Positions 10,995 through 23,327 of a DNA stretch of 64,000 bases are shown here, in pieces (position 1 is the first letter of the stretch; every line of letters starts with the position of its first letter). The translations under genes were made by a program, and so were the position numbers. Origin of the DNA: Chalciporus piperatus (Eukaryota > Basidiomycota > Agaricomycetes > Boletales > Boletaceae); NCBI GenBank assembly GCA_038093975.1, contig JBBPTG010000009.1, forward strand, positions 186,001-250,000. The letters are read 5' to 3'. Under the pieces are notes generated by a model. It had not been told where the DNA came from and did not search any database. It worked only from the letters and a program-made list of their open reading frames with translations.

Positions 10995-13900
10995 ATGCCT
11001 TCATACCAGTCTCCTGTCGTCGGAGACAAGCGAAAGCTACTGGTCGACCAAACCAGCCGGAAAAGGCTCGCAGTCGAAACCCCCAATGGCCGTCGCGCAG
11101 TCGACAGTGCTAGTGGGAACTCCAAAGAAGATTACTGGATGATTCAGTGGCACGTTCATTTCCGATTGGCTCAAGCGACCTGTTGCTAATCACCTCGACA
11201 GGCGGATGCCTCAATACAAGAAACACAAAACCTGGGACGGTGATGCAGTTCTCGTGTTGAATGGCGCAAGAGGGACCATGTATGATCTCGAGGGCAAATT
11301 GTATGCGCGCTCTTTCAGTTCCCTAGCAAGACTGACTGTGCTCTGTCACAGTATCGGAGCAGGTACACTTAACGCCCCTGCAGTAGAGGAGGGCGGAGAG
11401 TATCAATTTGGCGGAAGAGAAATTGGGGTTGACCACACCATTTCAAGGGCCGACTACTTATCTGGGAAATGTTTTGGCCGTGGGTCGAGAGTGGCTCCAA
11501 GTACCCCTGCTGCGAGCGCTTCGACTGCCCCAAAGCAGTTTGTTCCGCTGAAGTCGTCGAACCTTACCACCACTCCTTACAAAACACCCACGAGGAAGGT
11601 GATAGATCTGCAGCCCGTGAATCTGCTCGCTGCCCCACCTAGCACGCCGAGACAGGAACCTCAAGCACCATCATACTGGACGGCGAACTGGTACGCATAT
11701 ACTACATTTCGCGACTCACATTGACATTGACATCGGTGATACAGGCGGAAGCCTCAAGCCAAAAAACATAAGACTTGGGATGGCGATGCATTTGTCCAAC
11801 AAGTCGGAAATAAGTTGACGGTTGTATCCGAGAAGGGTAAAATGTTGTTCGGATCTTGTTCCTTAGAGTGCCCGCATTAACAACATATCTAAATCACAGA
11901 ATCGGACGTAAAGAATGGGATGGCCTTCCCCTCCAGAACGGATACAGATTTTTCACCGGAAATAAAGAAATTGAACTGGATTCACCGATCGTGGCGTCCC
12001 AATTTCCATCTATAACTGGAGTTGAGCAAGAACTTCCTGATCCCGAAGCTGCAGTTTGGGCTCAAACGCCTTCGAGACCCACGGCCACTTCTCCGCATGG
12101 CTATCCATCAACAAAGGAAAACAATCCACAGGCGGGAATCAAGGACTTCATTCCGCCCGCTTCTTTCTATGGTCAACTTCACAAGAAATCAAATGGCCCT
12201 TTGTGAGTATTCGAGAACTTGAGAGAGATTTCACCAATCTCGATATCAGGCATGACCCAGAGGCCAAAGGCGCCGTGGTGATGAAGGCACCGACGAAAGA
12301 ACATGCGGAGAAGTTCAACAAAAAGTACTTTATTTTTCGATGGTATGGCTGAAGCTAATAAGCGCCCTATTAGAGGCCAACCTATTATCCCAGTGGTTCT
12401 TGATCCTGTCGTCGCACGGCATTTGCGACCTCACCAGGTTGAAGGTTGTCTCTTTCAGATAAGATTTCCAGATAAGACGCAGCAATAATACGGGTTTTTA
12501 GGTGTTTGCTTTATGTACGAGTGTGTGATGGGCCTACGGAAGCACGAGGGTCAAGGCTGCATCCTTGCAGATGAGATGTACGTCAAATTTGTTTGCAGTT
12601 CCAGACAAGTTCCAGAGGTCGTCTGACTTTGTCCCATTCAGGGGCCTCGGGAAGACTCTGCAGGTACATACCTATCATCTCAATTGTAGTATCACAGGTG
12701 ACTGATTCAGGTAGACCATAGCCTTGGTTTGGACGTTGCTAAGTAAGACGTGTTCGTCCTAATTGTTCGTGCATCTAAAGTTTGGGCGTTGCGTGTTTCG
12801 TAGAGCAGAACCCTTATGGCGGTGGAACAGGAGCGATTGGAAAGGCCTTGGTCGTTTGCCCTGTCTCACTTATCAACGTAAGTTTTGGATCAGAATCCTC
12901 TCCAAGGAGCTTAAGCTCAACTTAATGCAGAATTGGCGCGCTGAGTTTCGCAAGTGGTAGGTTCAAGTCAAGCAAGCTGTTTTCGATGACGCATCGGTAC
13001 TGTAGGCTTGGTCGTGACCGCGTTGGTGTTTTAGCCGGAGACAAAGATAAATCCCACATCAAGCAATTCATGAATTCGTAGGCACGAGAATTGCTGGGGT
13101 CTATGGGTTTCTCACACCGGTATTTTCTCCAGGCGTGTTCATCAAGTCCTTGTGATTGGTTACGAGAAACTGAGGAGTGTCATGTGAGCGGTGCTTGCTC
13201 CGCATGAAGAGTTTACTAACGTTGCGTTAAGAAACGACCTCACCTTTTGCAAGTAAGTGGATCCCCTTAGTGGTGTATCAGGTCTAGTGTCTGAAGTTTC
13301 GATAATCAGTCCCCCAATTGGCTTGATCATTTGCGATGAAGGTAGGAATCTGACCTGATTCTTCATTCTGCGCTTACAGGTCCCAAAAACATTAGGACAT
13401 AGGTTGAAATCCGCGAATAACAAGACTTCAACGATGTTCAAGGCACTTCGTACCCCTCGGCGAATAATTCTTTCCGGGACACCGATTCAGAATGACCTAA
13501 GCGAGTTTCACGCAATGGTACGCTCAACAGATGCACAGCTATCTGGATTATTGGTGAAAGCGTTAATGGTGTACAGGCCGACTTTTGTAATCCAGGTCTT
13601 TTGGGTATGCGATACATTTATTCGGTGCAGTAGGTCTTGACTGCAATCCAGATGACTACCCCACATTTCGGCGAGTGTACGAGGTGCCCATATTGAAGAG
13701 CAGAGTTCCCGATCACACGGCGAAGGAGCTCGAGGTCGGAGAAGCACGGTCTGCCGAGGTATGTTTCAAATGCCATTCTTTATGTTGTTGACCCAGCCCT
13801 GGCAATCCCAGTTATCAGCGATCGCAAAAAGTTTTGTTTTGCGACGTGATGCGACGATTCTGAAGAACTACCTGCCACCCAAACGTAGGCCCACCGTAAT

Positions 13901-15831
13901 ATCACAATACTCTGATTAATTTGTGCCGTAGATGAATATGTCGTATTCGTGACTCCCTCAAAGTTGCAGCTCGCCATGTTCTCCGCAATCCTCAATCCAG
14001 AGAAGTTGGACACCCTCATTGAAGCATCGACCGCGGAGTCTCTCGCTCTCATCGGGATGCTAACCAAAGTTAGCAATAGCCCCGTGCTCCTGAAAGCTCA
14101 GCTAGACAAAGCCAAGATGTCCAAAGGGGAAGTGAAGATACGTCCAGGCGTTACGGAGGCAGTAAAACTCCTTCCGGAAAGAGCCCAAATTGAAGACTTC
14201 TCTCTGAGTGGTAGGTTACGCCGACTTGCCTGCTTGTATGATGATGACATATTTGTTGCAGGCAAACTGACTGCGTTAGCAAGCCTCCTCAAAGCCCTTC
14301 GACAGGTGATGACTGTTCAATTGACATATCACGAACAAAGAACTTATGAGTAAGTAGCACACCGAAGAAAAGTGTGCTATAGTGTCGCATTACACTTCTA
14401 CTCTCAACATTCTCGAGGCTTTTTGTAAGAAGCAACATTATACGTATTTCCGTTTGGACGGGTATGTGATATATGGGACACCCAAGTTGTTGTTGACATT
14501 GTTATGACACATGCTGCCCTAGACAGACACCAGCTGCCAAGCGACAAGAATATGTCAATGCGTTCAACAAGTCTTCTCAGCAAAGCCACTGTCTGTCACC
14601 AGCGCTTACAATTTACTATTCTCCCCTCACATTACACAGTCATATTCCTGCTAAGTTCCAAGGCCGGTGGTGTTGGTCTCAATTTAATCGGTGCCTCGCG
14701 TCTCTGCTTGATTGACTCTGATTGGAATCCGAGGTGTGGCGGCTAGCCTTTTCGACCTTTCAGACACTGACACACGTCTCCAGCCATGACTTACAGTCGA
14801 TGGCACGAATACATCGGTTTGTGGATTCTGCGCTCGCTCCCGGATTTGATACTAATTTCGCAATACCAGCGATGGCCAAAAACGGCCAGTGTTCATCTAC
14901 CGATTTTTGACAGCAGGAGCCATCGACGGTGAGTGCATTCATGCGTCCTTGGCTGCAATCTCTCACTATCGTACAGAGAAGATATTCCAAAGACAAGTCA
15001 CCAAAATTGGCTTGAGCAATTGTAAGCACCTGAAACCATTTCGTCGATTTGGTCACTGACTGGAACTATTTCAGCTCTTATGGGAAATGTAAAGAACTCG
15101 TTATTCGATTTTGTACACACTAACACTACGCTCAGGAGAACGCAGGGTCTAAAGCCGACTCGTTCACTCGAAGAGATGTTTGTGGATTCCCCATCAAATT
15201 TCGCATGAGCTAAACTCAGCGCTAGCTGCGGGACATCTTTCGTATTCAACCTGACACAGCCTGCAATACTCACGACCTATTGGGCTGTGAGTGTGGTGGT
15301 CGGGGAATGTCGGGGATGACGAAGATGGACACGATTCCCAAACCGGAGGAAGAGGAAGATGGAGAGGACGACTCTTCGGAACGAGGATTCGTCAACGCAT
15401 CCCAGCTCCACACAGACTATCTTGATACAACGGACAAGGCGGTGACTACTTTTCATCAATCGATGTACGACTGAGATTGACGAGCGCAACAGGAGCTTCG
15501 AAAGAAGAGGGCTGAACTCGCGGCCCTTGGGGAGTGGGCTCACATCCACTGTCTGCGCCGCCTTGCTCGGCATGACGTTCACGATGACATCCTGCGTCAA
15601 CTCCTGTATTTTGCAGATGACGACGACGACGACATCGTGCCATCGAAGCCACAATCTAGAGTTGATTCATTGTTGGCCTCGGTTGACCTTGACAACATTG
15701 TGGCAATGGACGAGAGTCAACCATTGCCTTCCGTACGGGATGTTCCTGGGGGAACCATCTCATATTTATTTGAGAAGACCTCGACGACTAACTTGGACAA
15801 CGTTGGTGAGGGTGCTGGTCAATCCCCTTGA
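10995..15831 (+). CDS. SNF2-family DNA translocase RDH54/TID1 (RAD54B-like)
   Basis: ATP-driven Rad54-type translocase that works with Rad51/Dmc1 in homologous recombination. The N-terminus carries two copies of a DUF2439-type module: [20 protein letters not shown] (11205-) and [20 protein letters not shown] (11755-); human RAD54B has one. The helicase core follows: RPHQVEG and ADEMGLGKTLQ (Walker A, split by an intron at about 12577-12640), [46 protein letters not shown] (DEGH box), and [20 protein letters not shown]. Lobe 2 gives [38 protein letters not shown] and [20 protein letters not shown] across introns. The C-terminus (15280-15831) has an acidic stretch and ends VGEGAGQSP. Start at 10995 is the first ATG in a frame that runs into the first module. 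Roughly 15 short introns interrupt it. Confidence 0.9.
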
Positions 15832-15945
15832 GCTTTACTTCTACTCATGCTATTTCGCTGGTTCATTGACATGTGGATGCACTTCGACGACTATGCACAT
15901 TTAGACAGATAGTAATACAATTGTAGGGATTATTAATTCAATACC

Positions 15946-16955
15946 TCATACATACGTCCTTCGACGACCAGACCACCTGCGGAAAGGTCGTGCTGTTGGT
16001 TTAGCGAGTCTGCAGTCCTCGTCAACTATGCCGATTTTTACCAGCAATGCCATGATCTCCTCTTCTCTTAGACCATACTCACGAAGTTTCTGCGCCCTGA
16101 CTTTGAAAGAGTCCAAGCGAGGATGAATACCCACCAAATCCAACAACTTCTGGAATAGCTCCGTCACCCAGCTAACCTTCTCCTGCGTGAAGCCTACTCC
16201 ACAGCCGTGAGCTATCAGGAGCTCATGGACTGCCTGCCTCGAAGTATGATAACGGTCTCCAAACTCTCGCCTCGCCGTGACGCAGGCGTGGCCAACACTA
16301 TGGATGCCGTATTCCGTGAAGTGGTTGTGGTTATATAGCCACCAGTCCTCCATGTTTTCCTCATTTTCGAGGTGGGTGATGACGAGGGCGATGGGGACCT
16401 TCTTGTGACAGAGGAAGTCGTGGAACAGCATGTAATTATGCTGCATACTGGCGGTGATCCTACCCCTCTGGATACAAAATAGAAGCAGATTGATGCCTCC
16501 CGTATCAGATAGGACTTTTACGAGGCGGTACGCCTTGTTGATGGCGCCGATCAAGCAATCGGGGTCTCTGAGTGACTGGGGTTCGTTTAAACCGACGGTA
16601 TCGAAGATGCGGAAGTCGCGTCCTCGGACGGTGACGTCGTAAGGTCTGGCGTCTAACGTGCAGCTCGAAGCGTCTGAACTGACTCTGGCTAGGTCTGAGT
16701 TAAGGATGAGGTTCACGAGGGAGCTTTTGCCGGCGCCCACTTCTCCGAAGAGAACCACATTGGATCGGCGCTGACTCGGGATTGGTTGAGGCTCGTTCGT
16801 CAGCGGCATATCTGGATCCTGAAAGACGACACTTAGTCTGGAGTATTGCAACGGCTAGGAGACACGCCAAGGACAATCCTTACTTTGCTCTTCTTCAATA
16901 GCGAGTCATCGCTGGGAGACACAATCGCAGCGGGAGTGGTGGAGTGCCTCAGCAT
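15946..16955 (-). CDS. GTPase A: AIG1/GIMAP-like P-loop GTPase
   Basis: First of eight paralogous GTPases in the window. Two exons: 16955-16885 (start MLRHSTTPAAIVSPSDDSLL) and 16818-15946, joined across a 65-nt intron (donor GTAAGG). G1 is GEVGAGKSS (about residue 55), the switch threonine lies in SSCTLDA, G3 is DTVGLNEP, then LLLFCIQRGRIT, and VPIALVITHLE at the position of the usual NKxD. After it come NMEDWW and GHACVT, both constant in the paralogs. The C-terminal helical part ends in a basic tail RRWSGRRRTYV without a CaaX box. Such proteins bind and hydrolyse GTP at membranes in animals and plants; the fungal role is not known. The family assignment is from motifs only. Relative to many GTPases it lacks NKxD, so nucleotide specificity may be relaxed. 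Confidence 0.85.
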
Positions 16956-17375
16956 AATTGCTGATGCTGCAGGAAAGATCATTCAAGAAAGAAGACGAGA
17001 GCTTTGGATGTAGCTTGGAGAGTAAGAACAGAAGTACAGGGCGTACGGGGAGAAGAGGATTACCTTCCAGAAGGGAATGGCACAAGGAGCCAGTTGATCG
17101 GAGTGCTTGGAGAATAATTATGAGTATCATAAACGTGTCGAGGGCACCGGAGCCAGGTTTACAGTAGGGTGGATGGCGATTGTTAATTAATCTCCCCCAC
17201 CGCTGCTGGGTTGATCCTGCGGAATATTTGGCACGGCCTCCAGCAGGCCTCGTTCATGCCAGGAGGCTGAGGTGCCCTTATGATATCAGCGGAGACGACT
17301 TTGCGCCGTCCCAAATGAATCAGCACTGATAATTATAGAGGGATCGATCGCCAAGTTTGCATAACTTACATGTCG
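16956..17375. other. Intergenic between GTPase A and GTPase B
   Basis: About 420 bp between two same-strand GTPase genes; it must hold the GTPase A promoter and the GTPase B terminator. A small stem around 17237-17268 (GGCCTCC...GGAGGC) is visible. Nothing else recognised. Confidence 0.4.
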
Positions 17376-18194
17376 TCACTGAATAATACATCCTGATCCC
17401 TGCGACCGCCCTTTATCCCCATCTCCCTGCTCTATCCTGCGAACTACAACTTCTGCATCACCCCCACTCATCCCACAACGCGAAGTCAACATGCGCAACA
17501 TCTGTTTCTTGTTGTGGACGTGCTGAGAATAAACCAGTCGCCTAAGATAGATTGAGAAGTCCGTGAACCAAGTCCGAACGTCGAGTGCGTAAGCATGCTG
17601 CGTGGCACAAATGAAGAGAAGCCCGGAGATTATTGCCTTGGACTCTTCGTATTTGTCTGCATACATGTTGCCATAGCCTGGCGTGCAGGTGACGCACGCG
17701 TGAGCTACGACATCGATGCCGAATCTGGTGAACTCTTGCGAGTTCCTCTGCCACCACCTTTCCATCGGGGTTTCGAACTCCAAGTTCGTGATGACGAGGG
17801 CAACAGGGACCACGCGACAGCAGAGAAATTCGTAGAAGAGCCTGTAATTATGTTGGGTAGTCGCAGTGATCCTTCCTCCCCGAACACAGAACACAAGGAG
17901 GTGAACGCCGCCAGCCTTGTCCAGGGCCGTGATCAAGCGATGAGCTTTCTCGATTGCAGCGAGATAATGCTCAGCCCCCAGGTGAGGTTCGTTCAAACCG
18001 ACGGTATCATAGATACGGAGATGATGCTTGCTGAGGTTGGTCTCGTATACTGTGGAATCCAGAGTACACCCGTCGGTACCGTACGATGTCGCAGCGACTT
18101 TCTGACCCATGATGAGGTTAACGAGCGAGCTTTTCCCAGAGCCAGTTTCTCCGAATATGACAACATTTTGCGACTGCTGAGAGCCGTTCAACAT
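17376..18194 (-). CDS. GTPase B: GIMAP-like GTPase ending in a CaaX box
   Basis: Single long exon encoding 272 residues from MLNGSQQSQNVVIFGETG. G1 GETGSGKSS, G3 DTVGLNEP, LLVFCVRGGRITATTQHNYR, VALVITNLE at the G4 position, PMERWW and AHACVT. The C-terminal helical region (CGMSGGDAEVVVRRIEQG) ends GSGCIIQ at the stop codon, where the last four residues form a canonical CaaX prenylation signal (Cys, two aliphatics, Gln, typical of farnesylation). The protein should therefore be anchored to an internal or plasma membrane, like some animal GIMAPs (which use other anchors). A 5' exon may exist: an acceptor-like ctcgacag lies 14-21 nt upstream of the Met and the frame stays open there, but I could not find a convincing upstream exon. 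Confidence 0.85.
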   Translation of the reverse strand: MLNGSQQSQNVVIFGETGSGKSSLVNLIMGQKVAATSYGTDGCTLDSTVYETNLSKHHLRIYDTVGLNEPHLGAEHYLAAIEKAHRLITALDKAGGVHLLVFCVRGGRITATTQHNYRLFYEFLCCRVVPVALVITNLEFETPMERWWQRNSQEFTRFGIDVVAHACVTCTPGYGNMYADKYEESKAIISGLLFICATQHAYALDVRTWFTDFSIYLRRLVYSQHVHNKKQMLRMLTSRCGMSGGDAEVVVRRIEQGDGDKGRSQGSGCIIQ

Positions 18195-18897
18195 GACTCC
18201 GAGTGTGCTGTCGAGTAAATCGATCGTCAGTGAAGATTTTTTTTTAAATCTCGAGATCAGATATACCTGACCGCAAGAAGACTACGTCGTCAAAGTAGCG
18301 AATGTTGAAGAACTTGATTTCGTTTCAACTGCGATTGCTCCGAGTCTCAGGTTAAACCAACAGAGAGCTGTTTGCGCACGTTGCCTGCGTCCAATTTGCG
18401 CCTCATGATCCTTGGTTACCGATTAGCATGAGTCCTCATGGCCGATACCTTAAACCAGCCCAAGCTTCGTGATAATCGAGGCGTGCAGGTGAGAGTATTA
18501 TTGGTGTACAGAAACCGAAACCTAAATGATGTGGTAAGTTGGTAGAGAGGAGGCACTCAGCGTGGCAAAGGTGTGCGAGGGTTGGCGCATGGTGTGCGCA
18601 TTTCCATTCTGATTCAACTCACCGCAGATGAAATCAAGCACACCTCCAAATTCTAGATCGGCTCTGGATAAAAAAGAACACGCCCTCGTCGGTAGTGCTG
18701 GTTCCCGGAGCAAGCATCCAATGGAAACTCTGAGTGGGTACCAAGTGGACACAGGATGTCACCGTGACGGTACTACAGCACTTGTACATACTACTTCGGA
18801 TCAAGGGTGCTTGTTCCAAGGCTCTGATTTCGCTTGTCTGAGAAATCGCAGGAATTCCTGAACCACGCTCTTCAACTGTCGTCAAGCTAGGGTGGCC
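18195..18897. other. Intergenic, divergent promoter between GTPase B and GTPase C
   Basis: About 700 bp between divergent start codons. It includes a T-run at 18237-18245 close to the GTPase B start. A minus-strand open stretch around 18280-18335 (EIKFFNIRYFDDVVFLRS) ends at a GT donor and might be an upstream exon of GTPase B, but no start codon is visible. No other feature seen. Confidence 0.35.
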
Positions 18898-20573
18898 ATG
18901 GAGTTGAACGCGAACGGGCCAGATGCACCCTGGTACTTGGCCAGTGAAATTCCAGGCGGAGAGGGCAGTGGGCCTGAACCAATCCATAGGTTCTCGACCC
19001 CGGTAAGTAGTTTCACGCCGTTTCTGCTGACATGGTACTAACCAGCTCTCAAGGGTAGCGTCGATCAATCAGATGTTGAAGCCGTCAGTCTGAAACTACA
19101 AGAACCACAAGTATGAGACACCCAGATTCACCGTGTCTTCCTAGTCATTGATGTGTGCCAGGACCGTGGCCGGCTTGCAAAATTGACCATCCCTCCGCCG
19201 ACTTCACTTCCTTTCCCCGAAGCCTCGAGCTCGTGTGCCAAAAGTGCCGAATTGATCCCTCGTCTCTCTTCTATCATGATGCCAGACTCTGATGTAAGGA
19301 CACTGATTCCAACAATGCTTGTCTACTCACCGTGAAATAGCATGCGCCGCTTCGGCCTCGAAATGTCGTCGTCTTTGGCGAGACCGGCGTTGGCAAGTCG
19401 TCGGTGATCAACATGATTGCTGGCGAGAATGTCACCGAGACTTCAAATGGCGCGCTTGGATGTACATCCTACTACCAGTGCCATCAAGTCGTCTTGAACG
19501 GCTCCAAGTTGAATCTCTGGGATACAGTCGGGCTGGACGAAGGCACGGAAGGAACTGTGCCAGCTTCACGGGCCGAAGATAGTCTCAAGGCTTTCCTCCG
19601 CCAACTAGCTCGAAGGAACGGCATCGACCTACTCTTGTACTGCGTTCGAGGTACTAGAGTCAGGCAAGCCTTACTCCGAAACTACAACCTCTTCTACGCC
19701 GCCATCTGTGGAAAGCAACTTCCTGTGGCTCTGGTTGTCACCGGCCTAGAGAACTACGAGGAAGACATGGAGATGTGGTGGATTGACCACGAAAAGGATC
19801 TGGCCAAGCATAGCATGCAATTTGATGCCCATGCTTGCGTCACTACGAGGCAGAGCGACCACCCCGGCATCCAGGGACGGCTAAAGCAATCCCGAGATGT
19901 GCTTTGCAGCCTCATTCAGACGAACTTTAGAGCCGGACCCTGGACAGCGAAGGAAGCTTCGCTGGTTTCCGCCTCCATACCAGATGTTCATGCCCCCATA
20001 GGCTCTTTCCCTGCGGCGGAGAAAAGGGCGGTGCCCCTCATCGTGATTTGCGACACGACAGAGCCGGACGGACGAGTCTATCCCACCCCGACGATCGCTT
20101 CACCTCGAGAGTCGTGTGCAGAGTTCGACGACCGGAAATACCAATGCATCCACGTTGATTCTCAAGAGCTACGCAGTGGGGCGAAATCATGTCCCGAGAC
20201 AAAGCGGCGCCCGGATCTCCTCATCTTTTACGCATCTGCTGACTCAAGGGAGTCAACATGGAACCTGCTCAAGCAGTTCCATGCATCATGTGGAGGAGGG
20301 ACGTCTCCGCTGATCGTCGTCTTCAAAGGGCTCGACAACCTCGAGGCTGCGACGGAGAAGTGGAGAGACATATCACGCTCGCACCAGGAAGAGTTGACTG
20401 CCATTCCAACCTTCTACCCAGATCCCGATGGCCCGAGGGAGCTAGTAGAAAGAGCTGACGAAACTTTGGCTGCGCTCATCGAAGAAAAGTGTTTGATCAG
20501 ATTTGAAGAGAAAATGACGAGGTTCCGAAAACTATGTAGACATAGCAAATCCTTCTTTACCAGACGTTTCTAG
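18898..20573 (+). CDS. GTPase C: double-length GIMAP-like GTPase with a degenerate second module
   Basis: Four exons keep frame: 18898-19002, 19054-19110, 19162-19293 and 19341-20573, giving about 508 residues. The first three encode a disordered acidic/Ser-Pro leader; the intron before the last exon sits a few residues ahead of G1, as in paralogs D-G. G1 GETGVGKSS, LGCTSYYQ switch, G3 DTVGLDEG, LLLYCVRGTRV, VALVVTGLE, DMEMWW, AHACVTTR. After about residue 320 a second region follows (VPLIVICDTTEPDGRV, RPDLLIFYASADS, LLKQFHASCGGGTSPLIVVF), which resembles the back half of a G domain without G1. The same extension is found only in GTPase G, 40 kb away. It ends SFFTRRF without a lipid motif. 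I infer a GTPase plus pseudo-GTPase arrangement. Confidence 0.82.
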
Positions 20574-21042
20574 CATTGGGCTTAGGGTTAGAACATGGTG
20601 GGTTTCTGCACCAGTGACATTAAACACTAGTAGACGCAGCTGCAACTTGGACGCTATATCATGTATTTTGGCTGTGTACGCTGTCACTTCCCCAAGCCAT
20701 ATTTTCAGGATCGTCGTCGGGAAACGACTGAAGATGCCACTTCGGCAGGCGGCTGGTAACAGGGATCCACCCTATGTGTCATGAAGATGTGATTCAACGC
20801 AGACGGTCATGTACATATCCTATGCTAGCATACGATGAGAAGGCATAATTCGTGATTCCGCATGAGCCTCTACGCGAAGTGTGAACCCCCACTGGCTTCG
20901 TCGTCATCCCCGCGCGATATCAGGAACTGTCCCACTTGGGACAGACTTCGGAGTCTACCTAAAAAACCATGGAGCTTTCAGAGAGCGCGGAGGCTTGGAT
21001 TTCTGTGACTCTGCGTCAGCTCATCGTTCTTCGCCGTCGTGA
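20574..21042. other. Convergent intergenic between GTPases C and D
   Basis: About 470 bp between two stop codons. On the minus strand an optional last exon of GTPase D may lie at about 20964-21000 (see that entry). No other coding or repeat signal recognised. Confidence 0.4.
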
Positions 21043-22249
21043 TCAACTAACCTTATCCTTCCCCGAATCAGTACGATTCGATTCCGCACGTTGCAAGGGC
21101 GCTCCCTCGCCAGCGGAGGAGTCCTTCTGTTTCGCTACGTTAGTGTCCGTCGGCAGGATTGCTTCCACGAGAGTCGCGCTCTCAGGCGGCGTATCCTGAG
21201 ACAGTGATGCCGACGCATCTGTGTTCTGATGCCCCTCAGCTCCTTTTTGCTGATCCCTGTTGTGTATCATATCAGCGATCTTCCTCGCCGTCTCGGGATC
21301 CAACTTGCAGCGCCGAATCAGAACCTTCATCACGTCCTTCTTCTTCGGAATCTTGGCCTTCTCGATGAAACTCAGCAACCCTAGCCCAAATTTCGCGAAC
21401 CAGGATTTTGAATCCAGTCTATAGGCGCCGGTTTTGAGGGCACAGTCTTTCAGAAGGTTGCGAATGATGTCCTGTGACTCCTTGAATTTGACATCGTCCC
21501 CGAGTTCCTCGTCCTCCACCGCCGTAACGCACGCATGGCCCGTGCTCTTGATGCCGTAGTGTTCTATGTGCGTCTTGTTCCGCATCCACCAGTCGTCCAG
21601 CATCACTTCCCGCTCTAGACCAGTGAAGACAAGGGCAACAGGGACGCTTGAACTGCACAGACACTCGCAGAACAACCGGTAGTTGCTTTGCGTCGTTGCC
21701 GTTATTCGGCCGCCGCGCATGCAGAAGAGTAAAAGATGGATGCCGCCCGCGTCACCCAACTTTATGATGAGCTCGTACGCCTTTTCGATGGCTTTAAGGT
21801 AACCATTTACCCCCATCTGGGGCTCCTCGAGGCCGATGGTATCAAAGATGGTGAAGTCCATGCCGTCAAAGGAGATGGTGTAGGGAGTTGACTGCATAGT
21901 GCAACCGTTGACGTCTGATGAGACGTTCGCGACGTTCTTTCGAGCGATAAGGTTGATGACGGAACTTTTCCCGACACCAGTTTCGCCAAAAAGTACGACA
22001 TTGATCGCTTTGCCTGAGACATTGTAAAGCCTGTATCAGTCTCGATCCGCGAGGGCCGTTCTCAACGACATTACCTTTCGTCTGTTCGTTCTGGGGATGT
22101 TTCGACGGTGTCATAGCGTTAGTCTGTGGGTGTTCGCTTTGGGGAAGTCTTGAAGATGTGGCAGTGTTTGAGAGTTCGTTCTGCTGATGTTTCGAAGATG
22201 TCGAAGTGCGTAGCAGGGATCCCCGGTTTTGATTCTGACTCTGGGCCAT
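21043..22249 (-). CDS. GTPase D: GIMAP-like GTPase with Gln-rich repeated N-terminus
   Basis: Two exons, 22249-22075 and 22013-21043, joined across a 61-nt intron, give about 381 residues. The N-terminus is Gln/Asn/Ser-rich with related heptads (SKHQQNE, PQSEHPQ, SKHPQNE). The G domain follows: G1 GETGVGKSS, switch NGCTMQS, G3 DTIGLEEP, LLLFCMRGGRITATTQSNYR, PVALVFTGLE, LDDWW, GHACVT. The C-terminus has a long charged linker. As written it ends GKDKVS at 21043; alternatively a GTTAGT donor at that point could join an exon reading KSKPPRSLKAPWFFR before a stop near 20963, giving a basic tail. I cannot decide between the two. No CaaX box in either. Confidence 0.83.
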
Positions 22250-23327
22250 GACTGGAGACGAAGCAAATCAGAACCTGATGGTCAGCATCGTCGTCAGCCT
22301 ACGGGATAAGGCGAAGTACCTGTGAGAGTCTATTGCGAAGACTGGATATCGAGAGCCCAGCTTCTGCGAGGAAAAGCCTGGACGGGAGAGAGTTAAACGC
22401 GAGGTTATGGTCGGACGGGTTTCAAGGTTATTCAGCGCTGCCTCATGGTTAGCCATGCGGCCTTCTGAATTGAACACACGGATCGCTGGTTGGTCATTGG
22501 CTGGACGCCGGGACTGGTCATTGATACACCCAACCGAATCACTCAGCAGCCCGAAGTTGTTTGGGCAGAAACTTTCCTCGGAGGATCCATGGTTGTCCAT
22601 GACCTTCCCTTGGGTCGATGAAGTCTGGCAAAACACTGTAATTTGATCATGTAGGTCAGTGGAAGCATTAGATCGGATAAGGTATACCAAGAGGGTGGTT
22701 CACAACGTGGTTTTCAGCCGCTCGGCGGAGGCTAGTGGAGAAACCTAAATTGAGGACTTCGTGGTCTGATGTAGACTCAGTAGAGCATACTTAGGGTTGC
22801 CTCATGGGGCAAGCAAGGCTGAATTGCGATGAGACTCCGAGCCCGAGTCAACCTGAGGTACGTGACACCGAGACCCTATCACCAGACGAGTCGTAGCTCG
22901 GTTTCCAGCTGGTGACTTTGCATTCAGTGCATGTCTTGCGGATGAATTGACAAAATCCCTCCACTAATCATGGTGTTGTTCTGGATCAGGTGAGTGGCCC
23001 AGGCGCCGGGCGGTTCATATACTCTCCAGTTGCCACACCTCAGCAACCTCACGGTGTGGTGGTCGCATGTCCTGCCTTTTAATGATCTGTATGCCGTTCT
23101 CACCAAACGTGTCGGGCCTGCATAACCCTTCACTGTCAACCAGTGACCCGGACCGCTACTAATAGCTGAAAGCCATACATCCACGGGACCTCTACCTATA
23201 CCCTAGTAACTCTGGTAACTTGAATGCTCGTTCCACAACCTTCCGTGATTTGGCTGACGTGGTCACCCTTTCATTTTAGTTTCCTCGAGTTTCCTTTCGC
23301 TCCTAGACGTCAAAGTTCGGTAGCCTT
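22250..23327. other. Divergent intergenic between GTPases D and E
   Basis: About 1.08 kb. Two minus-strand open frames occur here. One (22268-22690, 140 codons, just upstream of and on the same strand as GTPase D) has no recognisable domain but could contain 5' leader exons of D; I found no frame-keeping join. The other (22924-23184) is also unrecognised. I do not call either a gene. Confidence 0.35.

Noticed and set aside
17595..18218. 207-codon plus-strand frame
   Set aside because: Shadow of GTPase B on the opposite strand.
22268..22690. 140-codon minus-strand frame upstream of GTPase D
   Set aside because: No domain seen and no frame-keeping splice to GTPase D found; could be leader sequence but not supportable.
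22924..23184. 86-codon minus-strand frame
   Set aside because: Not recognised; no start or intron context that makes it a gene.
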